From positions 62,001 to 126,000 of the forward strand of contig JAKQEK010000197.1 of NCBI GenBank assembly GCA_029558535.1: DNA of 64,000 nucleotides, read 5' to 3'. Below are positions 28,901 to 36,009 of this stretch, piece by piece. Made by a program: the position numbers and the translations under genes. The DNA comes from Bacteroidota bacterium (GTDB taxonomy: Bacteria; Bacteroidota; Bacteroidia; Bacteroidales; ML635J-15). How positions within the stretch are numbered: position 1 is the first letter of the stretch; each line of letters begins with the position of its first letter. The notes below the pieces were generated by a model that was not told where the DNA came from, did no database searches, and saw only the letters and a program-made list of their open reading frames with translations.

Positions 28901-31900
28901 TAGCAGATATAGGAAATGTCGTAACCATAACTGTAACAACAGATAATCCTGAAGGGCCTCCTTGTTCCAGCAATGTTAAGACATATTTATTGACAGTAAA
29001 ATCTTTGCCAAATGTTGTAGCAGGTAATTCTACTCCTGTTTGTGACGGTGGTTCGGTGACATTAACTGAAACCGGCGGAGTTGCTATATCGTGGGCTTGG
29101 GAAGGACCTAACCTTTTCTCCTCATCAAATCATAATCCTGTTATTTCAGGAATATCACCTGCAAATAGCGGTAATTATGTAGTTACCGTTACTGGTATCA
29201 ACGGCTGTACAAATTCAGACGATGTTGATATTACAGTAAATCTAAATCCCGTTATTACACTTGGCAGCAACTCTCCAATATGTGAAGGTGATGATATTCA
29301 TCTTACAGAAACCGGAGGAGAAGCTACATCATGGGTATGGACAGGACCGAATGGTGCAGTTCCTTCAGTTCAAAATCCTGATATTCTTGCAGCTGTTCCT
29401 GCTGATGGCGGATTATATACAGTCGTCGTTACGGACATTAACAGTTGTACCAGCACTGACAATATTACGGTAGTGGTTGATAATGATGTTGACGCTACTA
29501 TAACAACAACAGGTCCATTCTGCGAAAATGAAGCTGTTGTTACACTTGCAGCTATAACTGCCGGTGGCGTATGGTCTGGAACAAGTGTTTCCGGTAACAC
29601 ATTCGACCCGTCAATCGGAGAAGGTGATTATACCATCAGTTATGTTGTTACTAATGGAGTTTGTTCAGACAATGATGATGTCGTTCTTCACGTTGATGAA
29701 GTTACAGACGTTACTATTACTGCTGCCGGGCCATTCTGCGAAACCGGACCTGCTGTAATACTAACCGCTGCAACTCCTGGTGGAACATGGTCAGGTAATG
29801 GTATTTCAGATCCTGCGACAGGTGAATTTACTCCGGGTGATGCAAACATAGGAGTTAATACGATAAGTTATGTAATAATTAATGGAGCTTGCACGGATAC
29901 TGATACAGAAGATATTACTGTTGATGAGCTTATTGATGCGTCTATAACAACAACAGGTCCTTTCTGTGAAAATGAAGGTTCTATAACACTATTATCAGTT
30001 AATCCAGGTGGTACATGGACAGGAACAGGAGTTACAGGAAATACTTTTGATCCTTCAATCGGAGAAGGAGATTACAATATTAATTATGAAATTATTAATG
30101 GAACCTGTTCCGATGATAATGATGTTCTTCTGCATGTTGACTCTGAAGTTGATGCTACAATTACTCCTATCGGACCATTTTGCGGATTTGATGGTTGTGT
30201 AGCTCTTGTTGCTGCTACTCCAGGTGGAGTATGGTCAGGAACAGGTGTTATAGGTAATAATTTCTGTCCAAGTGTTGCAGGTGAGGGCATATGGACAATT
30301 GACTATGATGTTTCAAACGGAGCTTGTTCAGATAATGATGATATTAACATTACAGTAAATGAAAATCCAACAGCTCCTGTTACAAGTATTGACTGCTCAG
30401 GTGGTGAAGATCAGGGAATTATTACTGTTACAGCACCTTTGGGAGCTGATTATGAATATTCAATTGATGGCAATTACCAAGCCGGAGTAACATTTGGTCC
30501 GCTTACAAATGGAAACTACACAGTAACAGTAGAGGATGTTACTACCGGTTGTACAACCGAAGGCACTCCAATTACTTTGAATTGCGGATGTGATAACCCT
30601 CCTACACTTTCATTGTCAGCAAATACAGGTAATTTATGTCCGAACTCTGATATTACAGTATCAGGCAATACTTTTGGAGGTAGTGCAACTCAGGTTGATT
30701 TAATTCATAACGGAGAAGGCTCACTTGATGTCGCTTCAGTTACAGTATCTCCTTTCAGTTTCACTTACACACCTGCTCCGGCTGATGCGGGAACAACTAT
30801 TACGATTACTTTAACAACCGACAATCCGGACGGAGCACCATGCGTTGCTGCAGTTCAGACATATATACTAACCGTATATTCTGATGTTCCTTCAGTTATT
30901 GCTGGCGGTAATTCTCCAATTTGCGTAGGAGAGAATATAAATTTATCAGAAATAGGTGGTGATGCAATTTCATGGGACTGGGAAGGTCCTAACGGATTTA
31001 CTTCTGATGAACACAATCCTGAAATAACTGCTGCCACTATTGCTGCAGGTGGTTTATACACAGTCACTGTTACTGACATTCATGGCTGCGAAAACTCAGA
31101 TGATGTTACGATAACTGTAAATGACTTACCTGCTGTTCCAGTTGCAACAACAGATTGCAGCGGTGGTACGGATAATGGTATTATTACTGTTACCTCTCCG
31201 CTAGGAGCTTCCTATGAATACTCAATAGGTGGAGGTTTCCAGGCTAGCCCAATATTTGGTTCTTTAGCTAACGGTAATTATACTATTACAGTAAATGATA
31301 TTAACACTGGCTGTTCTGTTGCAGGAAATGTGATAAATCTTGATTGCAGCGGATGTTCCAATCCAACCACTCTTGCTTTGAGTGCTGATTCTGATGCAAC
31401 TTGTGTTGAAGATGTTTTAACTTTAAGTGGAAACACCTTTGGTGGTAGTGCCACTCAGGTGACTTTAAGTCATGACGGAAATGGAGATATTGACCAAACA
31501 ACAATCAGTACATCCCCATTTTCATTTACTTATACTCCTGACATTTCAGATGCCGGAAATACAGTTACTATTACAATAACAACTAATAATCCTGTTGGTG
31601 ATCCTTGTGTAGCTTCAATTGAAGAATTTGAACTGACAGTATATGATATTCCAACAGCTAACGTTGGAAGTAATTCTCCAGTTTGCCAAGGTGACGATAT
31701 TAACCTTACCGAAACAGGAGGAGATGCTGTAAACTGGGCATGGACAGGTCCTAATAGCTTCACATCAAATGATAATAATCCTGAAATTACGGAAGCAAGT
31801 CTTTTAGCAACCGGAACATATTCAGTAGTAATTAGTGATGCAAATGGTTGTACGGCTACAGACAATATTGATATTACTATTATAGAAAATGTTGATGTTG

Positions 31901-32850
31901 AAATTACAGATCCAGGAATTTTCTGTTCAGATGCAAGTGCTGTTGACCTCGAAGCTATTCCTGCCGGTGGTGTTTGGAGTGGTGATGGTGTTAATCCGGT
32001 TACAGGAGCATTTGATCCGGGTGTATCAGGAATTGGAAATATTGAAATAACATATACTATAGGTGGTTCATGTGGAGGAACAGATGTAATTTTCATTACG
32101 GTAATTCCTAGAGCTGATGCAGAGATAACCAATCCTGGAACCATTTGTCTTGATGGTAGTACCACAGATCTTGAAGCTACTCCTGCTGGCGGTTTATGGA
32201 GTGGTGACGGCGTTGATCCACTTACAGGAACTTTTGATTCAAATATTTCAGGAGTTGGAAATATTGAAATAACATATACAATAGGCGGCTCATGCGGTGA
32301 TGCTGACACAATTCACATTACAGTATTGCAAAGAGCCGATGCCAGTATAACCGACCCTGTTGATTCTCTATTTGTAATTGATCCTGCTGTTATGTTTACC
32401 GCTGAACAAATCGGTGGTACTTGGTCAGGAACTGCTATAAATGAATTTACTGGTGAGTTTTCTCCTCAAGATGCAGGGATTGGCAGTTACTGGATATTTT
32501 ATACCATTTCAGGTGTTTGTGGAGACATAGATAGCACTTTAGTAGCTGTATTGCCGGAAATAATACCTGACCTTCTTATACCGGATGTTCTTACACCTAA
32601 TAATGACGGATACAATGATACCTGGAGAATTCAGGGAATAAAAGCATTCGAAGATGTTGACATTGTGATTTTCAATCGCTGGGGAGACGAAGTATTTATG
32701 TTCACAGGAACAGGAAATGCTTATGCCGAAGTTCAAAATCAATGGGACGGAATGAGAAATGGTAAAGAGCTTCCATTTGGTACATACGTTTACGTTTTAG
32801 TTTTAAATAATGAAGACACATATAAAGGAACTGTAACAATAATAAGATAA
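25930..32850 (+). CDS. Giant repeat adhesin with gliding-type (type B) C-terminal domain, SprB-like
   Basis: This 2306-residue secreted protein has a signal peptide to about residue 23 (CLKAQ). Residues 24-320 are a beta-rich N-terminal region. The rest is built from three module types. Thirteen modules of about 70-77 residues carry a GGxWSGxG core and a C-terminal NGACSD motif. Five PKD-like modules carry LTETGGDAxSWxWxGP. Three pairs carry DCxGGxDxGIITV followed by NTFGGSATQV. From about residue 2216 the protein ends in a CHU_C/gliding-associated C-terminal domain (VLTPNNDGYNDTWRI, FNRWGDEVF, LPFGTYVYVL). Such type B ends direct T9SS export and need a SprF-type partner, which follows 11 bases later. 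A surface adhesin role is inferred. Cysteines occur at fixed positions in the modules. Confidence 0.88.
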   Translation: MKIKNLIFCCLLLLVIQTCLKAQLLYNNGVTITITKGVVVYVGGTVQNESGQIAVDNVSGTSELVVIDDFINNSTAGGSGYYRVYGDWINNLTFNAGTGTVFLQGGNQILGGISSTYFYDLTLDGTDVKTQTIHQYCTHILDLNDVELSTATFGFYMQNTDVAAIVFGNGFVSSLNSGFLSRKTNLSQNYIFPVGSSVGTVRYRPVELRPTTVTANTYTVRMANVDATTETFDRDAREADICEINPLFYHQINRTAGTAATDLNIYYDNAADGVWEGLSNWSTTPDQWEIITGSTITTGSPLYKATKLAWNDFSQIPYALYATVPDAIAGGGSVCEGEDIMLTETGGDAVSWSWEGPDGFTSTDHNPVISPASLASNGFYSVTVTNAHGCTNSDGLTIKVDAAVDATITPAGPFCETNIPVTLTAASSGGTWSGTGITNPATGEFTPTGAVGDNIITYNVTNGACSDSDTETIHVDATVDATITAAGPFCESASAVTLTAASAGGTWSGDGITNPATGEFTPGSAAIGDNVITYDIVNGACSDSDTETIHVDSDVDATITPAGPLCETASAVTLTAASAGGTWSGNGITNPATGEFTPGSAAIGDNVITYDIINGACSDSDTETIHVDSDVDATITAAGPFCETASAVTLTAASAGGTWSGTGITNPATGEFTPTGAAGDNIITYDISNGACTDNDTETIHVDTDVDATITPAGPFCESGIPVTLLAASAGGTWSGTGITNPATGEFTPTGAAGDNIITYDITNGACSDNDTEIIHVDTDVDATITPIGPFCTSDAPVALVAVTGGGIWAGTGVTGSNFNPNSAGDGTHNVTYNVSNGACSDSDDIDVEVNENPAVPVTSVDCTGGVDQGIITVTSPVGADFEYTIDGSYQVSPIFGPLLNGSYTVTVQDITSGCISVGSGDNLDCGCPTPTTLTLSSYVGNTCGIEPKTVSGNTFGGSATQVNLGHNGNGSLDQTTIAVSPFEFTYTPDVADIGNVVTITVTTDNPEGPPCSSNVKTYLLTVKSLPNVVAGNSTPVCDGGSVTLTETGGVAISWAWEGPNLFSSSNHNPVISGISPANSGNYVVTVTGINGCTNSDDVDITVNLNPVITLGSNSPICEGDDIHLTETGGEATSWVWTGPNGAVPSVQNPDILAAVPADGGLYTVVVTDINSCTSTDNITVVVDNDVDATITTTGPFCENEAVVTLAAITAGGVWSGTSVSGNTFDPSIGEGDYTISYVVTNGVCSDNDDVVLHVDEVTDVTITAAGPFCETGPAVILTAATPGGTWSGNGISDPATGEFTPGDANIGVNTISYVIINGACTDTDTEDITVDELIDASITTTGPFCENEGSITLLSVNPGGTWTGTGVTGNTFDPSIGEGDYNINYEIINGTCSDDNDVLLHVDSEVDATITPIGPFCGFDGCVALVAATPGGVWSGTGVIGNNFCPSVAGEGIWTIDYDVSNGACSDNDDINITVNENPTAPVTSIDCSGGEDQGIITVTAPLGADYEYSIDGNYQAGVTFGPLTNGNYTVTVEDVTTGCTTEGTPITLNCGCDNPPTLSLSANTGNLCPNSDITVSGNTFGGSATQVDLIHNGEGSLDVASVTVSPFSFTYTPAPADAGTTITITLTTDNPDGAPCVAAVQTYILTVYSDVPSVIAGGNSPICVGENINLSEIGGDAISWDWEGPNGFTSDEHNPEITAATIAAGGLYTVTVTDIHGCENSDDVTITVNDLPAVPVATTDCSGGTDNGIITVTSPLGASYEYSIGGGFQASPIFGSLANGNYTITVNDINTGCSVAGNVINLDCSGCSNPTTLALSADSDATCVEDVLTLSGNTFGGSATQVTLSHDGNGDIDQTTISTSPFSFTYTPDISDAGNTVTITITTNNPVGDPCVASIEEFELTVYDIPTANVGSNSPVCQGDDINLTETGGDAVNWAWTGPNSFTSNDNNPEITEASLLATGTYSVVISDANGCTATDNIDITIIENVDVEITDPGIFCSDASAVDLEAIPAGGVWSGDGVNPVTGAFDPGVSGIGNIEITYTIGGSCGGTDVIFITVIPRADAEITNPGTICLDGSTTDLEATPAGGLWSGDGVDPLTGTFDSNISGVGNIEITYTIGGSCGDADTIHITVLQRADASITDPVDSLFVIDPAVMFTAEQIGGTWSGTAINEFTGEFSPQDAGIGSYWIFYTISGVCGDIDSTLVAVLPEIIPDLLIPDVLTPNNDGYNDTWRIQGIKAFEDVDIVIFNRWGDEVFMFTGTGNAYAEVQNQWDGMRNGKELPFGTYVYVLVLNNEDTYKGTVTIIR
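27139..28494 (+). repeat. Six tandem ~225-bp coding repeats in the adhesin
   Basis: Six consecutive modules open with VDATIT and share the GGTWSG core. Copies 2 to 5 are nearly identical at the DNA level over long stretches; for example the segments near 27480-27560 and 27710-27790 repeat almost unchanged. Such homology allows copy-number change by recombination. Confidence 0.85.
29488..30369 (+). repeat. Second cluster of four GGxWSG modules in the adhesin
   Basis: Four modules of about 72 residues follow the first pair of PKD-like modules. They alternate two subtypes, one with SGNTFDPSIGEGDY and one with DPATGEFTPG. DNA identity between copies is lower than in the first cluster. Confidence 0.75.
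31891..32559 (+). repeat. Third cluster of three GGxWSG modules in the adhesin
   Basis: Three modules precede the C-terminal domain. The first two are close relatives sharing GNIEITYTIGGSCG. The third is diverged and has lost the cysteine near its start. Confidence 0.7.
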
Positions 32851-32861
32851 AACATACAAAT

Positions 32862-33776
32862 ATGAAAAAAATAATTTTAACAATATTCGTTAGCAGTTGT
32901 CTGGTTTTATCAGCATTTTCACAACAATTGCCGCTGTATAGCCAGTACATGTTTAACAGAGTTCTGCTTAATCCTGCCGTTACCGGCAGCGAAGGAGGTG
33001 TTGCACTTCGTCTCACTGCGCGACAGCAATGGGTTGGAATAGAAAATGCCCCGTCAACACAAATTTTAAGTGGTCATCTTAGATTAAACAATGGTACCAT
33101 GGGAGTTGGCGGTGTTGTTTTTGCAGACAGATTCGGTCCTGAATCCCGTATCGGAATACAAGGTAATTATGCATATATCTTACCTGTTTTCCGTGAAGAA
33201 GCCAGTCTTGCTTTTGGCTTGTCAATTCAGGTATTTCAATATCAGATGAATTACGCAAATTTCACATCACTCGATGCTGACGACCCTGTATTAAACTACA
33301 CTAAAGAAAATAGTTGGCTACCCGAAAGTGATTTTGGTATGTATCTTTATGCTGATAAATATTTTGCCGGTATTTCTGCCAACCAAATGATTGAACTACC
33401 TGTAAAAATTGGAGGAGAGTCTGTAGAAGTTAACTCCTTGCTTCGTCATTACCATTTATTAGGTGGATATAAATTCACCTTGACTGAAGCTTTTGATATA
33501 GAGCCATCAACTTTATTAAAGGGAACGTTTAAAACACCTTTTCAGGTTGATATAAATGTCAAAGGGATATATCAGGATGATTATTGGCTTGGGTTCTCAT
33601 ATAGAAGTTCAGGTGATATTATTGCTATGCTTGGATTAACATACAAAGAATTCATTTTTGGATTTGCATTTGATTATGCCACATCCAGACTATCACACTA
33701 TCAAAGCGGCACATACGAGGTTATGCTGGGATATAACATTCCTCTTAGAGGTCCTATGAATAGAAGCCGGTTATAA
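32862..33776 (+). CDS. PorP/SprF-family outer membrane protein, adhesin partner
   Basis: This 304-residue protein has a signal peptide (ending AFSQQ) and the family opening LPLYSQYMFNRVLLNPAVTGS, then LTARQQWVGI and GVGGVVFADRFGP, followed by barrel-like strands. It starts 11 bases after the stop of the 2306-residue adhesin, the classic sprB-sprF arrangement, in which the PorP/SprF protein is needed for export of its own type B cargo. It is distinct in sequence from the copy beside gldJ. Dedicated service to the upstream adhesin is therefore a reasonable inference. No terminator follows; a heptanucleotide repeat tract does. Confidence 0.92.
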   Translation: MKKIILTIFVSSCLVLSAFSQQLPLYSQYMFNRVLLNPAVTGSEGGVALRLTARQQWVGIENAPSTQILSGHLRLNNGTMGVGGVVFADRFGPESRIGIQGNYAYILPVFREEASLAFGLSIQVFQYQMNYANFTSLDADDPVLNYTKENSWLPESDFGMYLYADKYFAGISANQMIELPVKIGGESVEVNSLLRHYHLLGGYKFTLTEAFDIEPSTLLKGTFKTPFQVDINVKGIYQDDYWLGFSYRSSGDIIAMLGLTYKEFIFGFAFDYATSRLSHYQSGTYEVMLGYNIPLRGPMNRSRL

Positions 33777-33780
33777 GAAA

Positions 33781-33816
33781 CAAATAGCAAATAACAAATG
33801 ACAAATAAACAAATAA
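33781..33816 (+). repeat. Heptanucleotide array CAAATAR x5
   Basis: Five near-perfect copies of CAAATAA (variants CAAATAG and CAAATGA, plus a one-base insertion in copy 4) run head to tail from 5 bases after the sprF-like stop. Confidence 0.85.
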
Positions 33817-33817
33817 C

Positions 33818-33852
33818 ACGAAATACGAAATACGAAATACGAAATACGAAAC
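33818..33852 (+). repeat. Heptanucleotide array ACGAAAT x5
   Basis: Four perfect copies of ACGAAAT and a fifth ending in C instead of T, directly after the CAAATAR array and 24 bases before the next start codon. The unit length of 7 would shift spacing, not reading frame, unless a coding start lies upstream. Confidence 0.9.
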
Positions 33853-33876
33853 AAAACAAAAAGTAACAAATTAAAC

Positions 33877-35955
33877 ATGATAATTATGAAAAATCTAATT
33901 TTTAAGAATGCAAAAAACAGTAACTTACTTATGTTAAGTTTATTTTTTACGGTAATACTGTTTTCCTTTCAGGCAAATGCACAAAATGTCGGTGTTAATA
34001 CAAGTACTCCGGATGCATCAGCTATGCTTGATGTAGTCTCAACAAACTCTGGAGTTTTAGTACCACGTCTTACGATGGTTCAACGTGATGCTATAGTTAG
34101 TCCTGCAACAAGTTTGTTAATTTACCAGACAGATAACACTCCGGGTTTTTATTATAATTCGGGGACACCTGCCGCTCCGGTATGGATTATGATTGGTAGT
34201 GGAGGTGCTGCCGGAGAATGGACAGATGCAGGCGATTATCTACATCCTAACGAAAACACAAATGCACAGGTTTGGGAAGATAATGCAGATTATGGCTTTT
34301 ATTATTCCGGTGAAGCTGAATATCCGGGATGGTTTGAGAGTACTGAAACAGGAGTTGATAATGTTGGTGTTGCTGGTATATGTGCAAATACTGACTATTA
34401 TGGTTATGGAGGTATGTTTTTGGGTGGTTATATAGGTATAGAAGGATTTACAATTCCAATTGGAGGCGATGAATACTTTGGAGTTTACGGATATGTTGAC
34501 GCCACAGGTAGTTCCGGTGATAATAACGGAGTTTATGGCACTGTAGATGGTGGAACAGGAACGAACTTTGGTGTTTATGGCTCAGCATTTAATGGAGCTA
34601 CCAACTATGGTGTTGTTGGTGATGTTAGTGATGACGAAGGTTTTGCAATTTATGCACTTAATAGTGATTTAAGTGGTACAGGTATTCTTGCACGTGGAAA
34701 TAACGCAGGAGGTGCCTACTTAACCGGGGGATCAGGAATAGCTGCCTCGGGAACAGGTATAGGCGTTTATGCAACAGCAACTGATGCAGATGCAAGTGCA
34801 TTTTACGGAAATCTTACTGCAGCTACAGGTTTTGCAATGGACGGTAGAAATGCTGATCCTATAGGTACAGGAATTATTGGCGTTGGTAATGGTTCGATTG
34901 TTTACGTTGCAGTAGATGGTGCCGGGGGCGTTTTTAATGGAGACGATGGTTTGCATGCCTACGCAAATGCTAGTGATGGTACAGGAATAGTTGTTGTTGG
35001 AAATGATTGTCCAAACATGTATGGCCTAACTGCAGGTACAGGCATTGCCGCTTCTAGCACCATTGCCGGGGTTTACGGATGTGGTAATCCAACTGCAGGC
35101 TCAGTAGGTATTTATGGAGATAGTAAAGCAACCGATGGAGCTGGTGTATTTGGAGTTAGCTCAAACATTGGTATTTTTGGCAAAGGTAATACCACTGCGC
35201 AATCTTACGGCGTTTATGGGACATCTGATGCAACTGATGGGATTGGTGTTGTCGGTTATTCATATGTAGGTGTACGTGGACAGACTACCGACTTAATTAA
35301 TGGTTGGGGTGGATATTTTACAGGGGATCTTGGTGCCTCACAAGATGTATATGGTTCAGCAAAATATTTTCTTATTGACAATCCAGCTAAACCTGATACT
35401 GAATTATTACGTCATACATGTATTGAATCAGACGAAGCTTTGGTTATGTATCGCGGAAAAGTACAAATAGATGAGACAGGTAAAGCTACAGTAGAAATGC
35501 CTTCATATTTTTCCGCTCTTACAAAAGAATCAGAGGCTACCGTTCAGATTACCTGCATTGGACAGCCATTTGGAATTGGATACGAATGGAATAGTGATTA
35601 TAACTCATTTGTTGTTTATGGAGATGCCAACAGAGAAATATCATGGATGGTTATGGCAGACAGGGATGATCCATATATGCAGCAAAACAGAAAGCCTGCA
35701 ATAATCGAGAAAGATGGTAGTGATAAAGGCTATAAAGCTGGTTATTATATTCATCCCGAGTTATACGGACAACCAAAAGAAAAGAGTTATACAAATCTTT
35801 GGAATACAGCTGACAGAGCAAAATTACCTGTTGTAAAAGATGTTACAGTAACTGAAAAAGTTAAAGAAACTCCAAATGAGGGTAAGACCATTAACAGAGC
35901 TGCTGATGTTCAAACTCCGGATATGACAAAGAAAAAACCAAATATTAAAAAGTAA
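33877..35955 (+). CDS. Secreted glycine-rich repeat protein with trimeric-fibre-like passenger
   Basis: This 692-residue protein has a signal peptide ending near ANAQ. An N-terminal module ([37 protein letters not shown]) is common in Bacteroidota surface proteins, where it resembles the start of phage tail-fibre or adhesin stalks. Residues about 150-500 are a long series of short G-rich repeats with the pattern GVYGxxxATxGxGVxG, suggesting a beta-helix or collagen-free stalk. The last 190 residues form a globular region followed by a Lys-rich tail. I see neither a type A nor a type B T9SS C-terminal domain. The ATG at 33886 is an alternative start. Surface location is inferred. Confidence 0.7.
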   Translation: MIIMKNLIFKNAKNSNLLMLSLFFTVILFSFQANAQNVGVNTSTPDASAMLDVVSTNSGVLVPRLTMVQRDAIVSPATSLLIYQTDNTPGFYYNSGTPAAPVWIMIGSGGAAGEWTDAGDYLHPNENTNAQVWEDNADYGFYYSGEAEYPGWFESTETGVDNVGVAGICANTDYYGYGGMFLGGYIGIEGFTIPIGGDEYFGVYGYVDATGSSGDNNGVYGTVDGGTGTNFGVYGSAFNGATNYGVVGDVSDDEGFAIYALNSDLSGTGILARGNNAGGAYLTGGSGIAASGTGIGVYATATDADASAFYGNLTAATGFAMDGRNADPIGTGIIGVGNGSIVYVAVDGAGGVFNGDDGLHAYANASDGTGIVVVGNDCPNMYGLTAGTGIAASSTIAGVYGCGNPTAGSVGIYGDSKATDGAGVFGVSSNIGIFGKGNTTAQSYGVYGTSDATDGIGVVGYSYVGVRGQTTDLINGWGGYFTGDLGASQDVYGSAKYFLIDNPAKPDTELLRHTCIESDEALVMYRGKVQIDETGKATVEMPSYFSALTKESEATVQITCIGQPFGIGYEWNSDYNSFVVYGDANREISWMVMADRDDPYMQQNRKPAIIEKDGSDKGYKAGYYIHPELYGQPKEKSYTNLWNTADRAKLPVVKDVTVTEKVKETPNEGKTINRAADVQTPDMTKKKPNIKK

Positions 35956-35978
35956 TTGCTAAATATTATAACTATGAA

Positions 35979-36007
35979 AACGGGGTTAATTCAGCCCCGT
36001 TTTTTAT
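35979..36007. terminator. Bidirectional terminator between the fibre-like protein and the patatin gene
   Basis: AACGGGG (35979-35985) pairs with CCCCGTT (35995-36001) across a 9-base loop, with a T-run downstream and A residues upstream. It lies between two convergent genes. Confidence 0.8.
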
Positions 36008-36009
36008 TA

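Noticed and set aside
31530-32309. A 259-codon open frame on the minus strand
   Set aside because: It is antisense to the adhesin repeats; its Pro/Ser-rich composition is a by-product of the Gly-rich coding strand.
33781-33852. CRISPR array
   Set aside because: Units are 7 bases without spacers, and no cas gene is nearby; it is a simple tandem repeat.
33877-35955. Phage tail-fibre gene, suggesting a prophage
   Set aside because: The N-terminus resembles fibre stalks, but it has a signal peptide and no phage genes are nearby.
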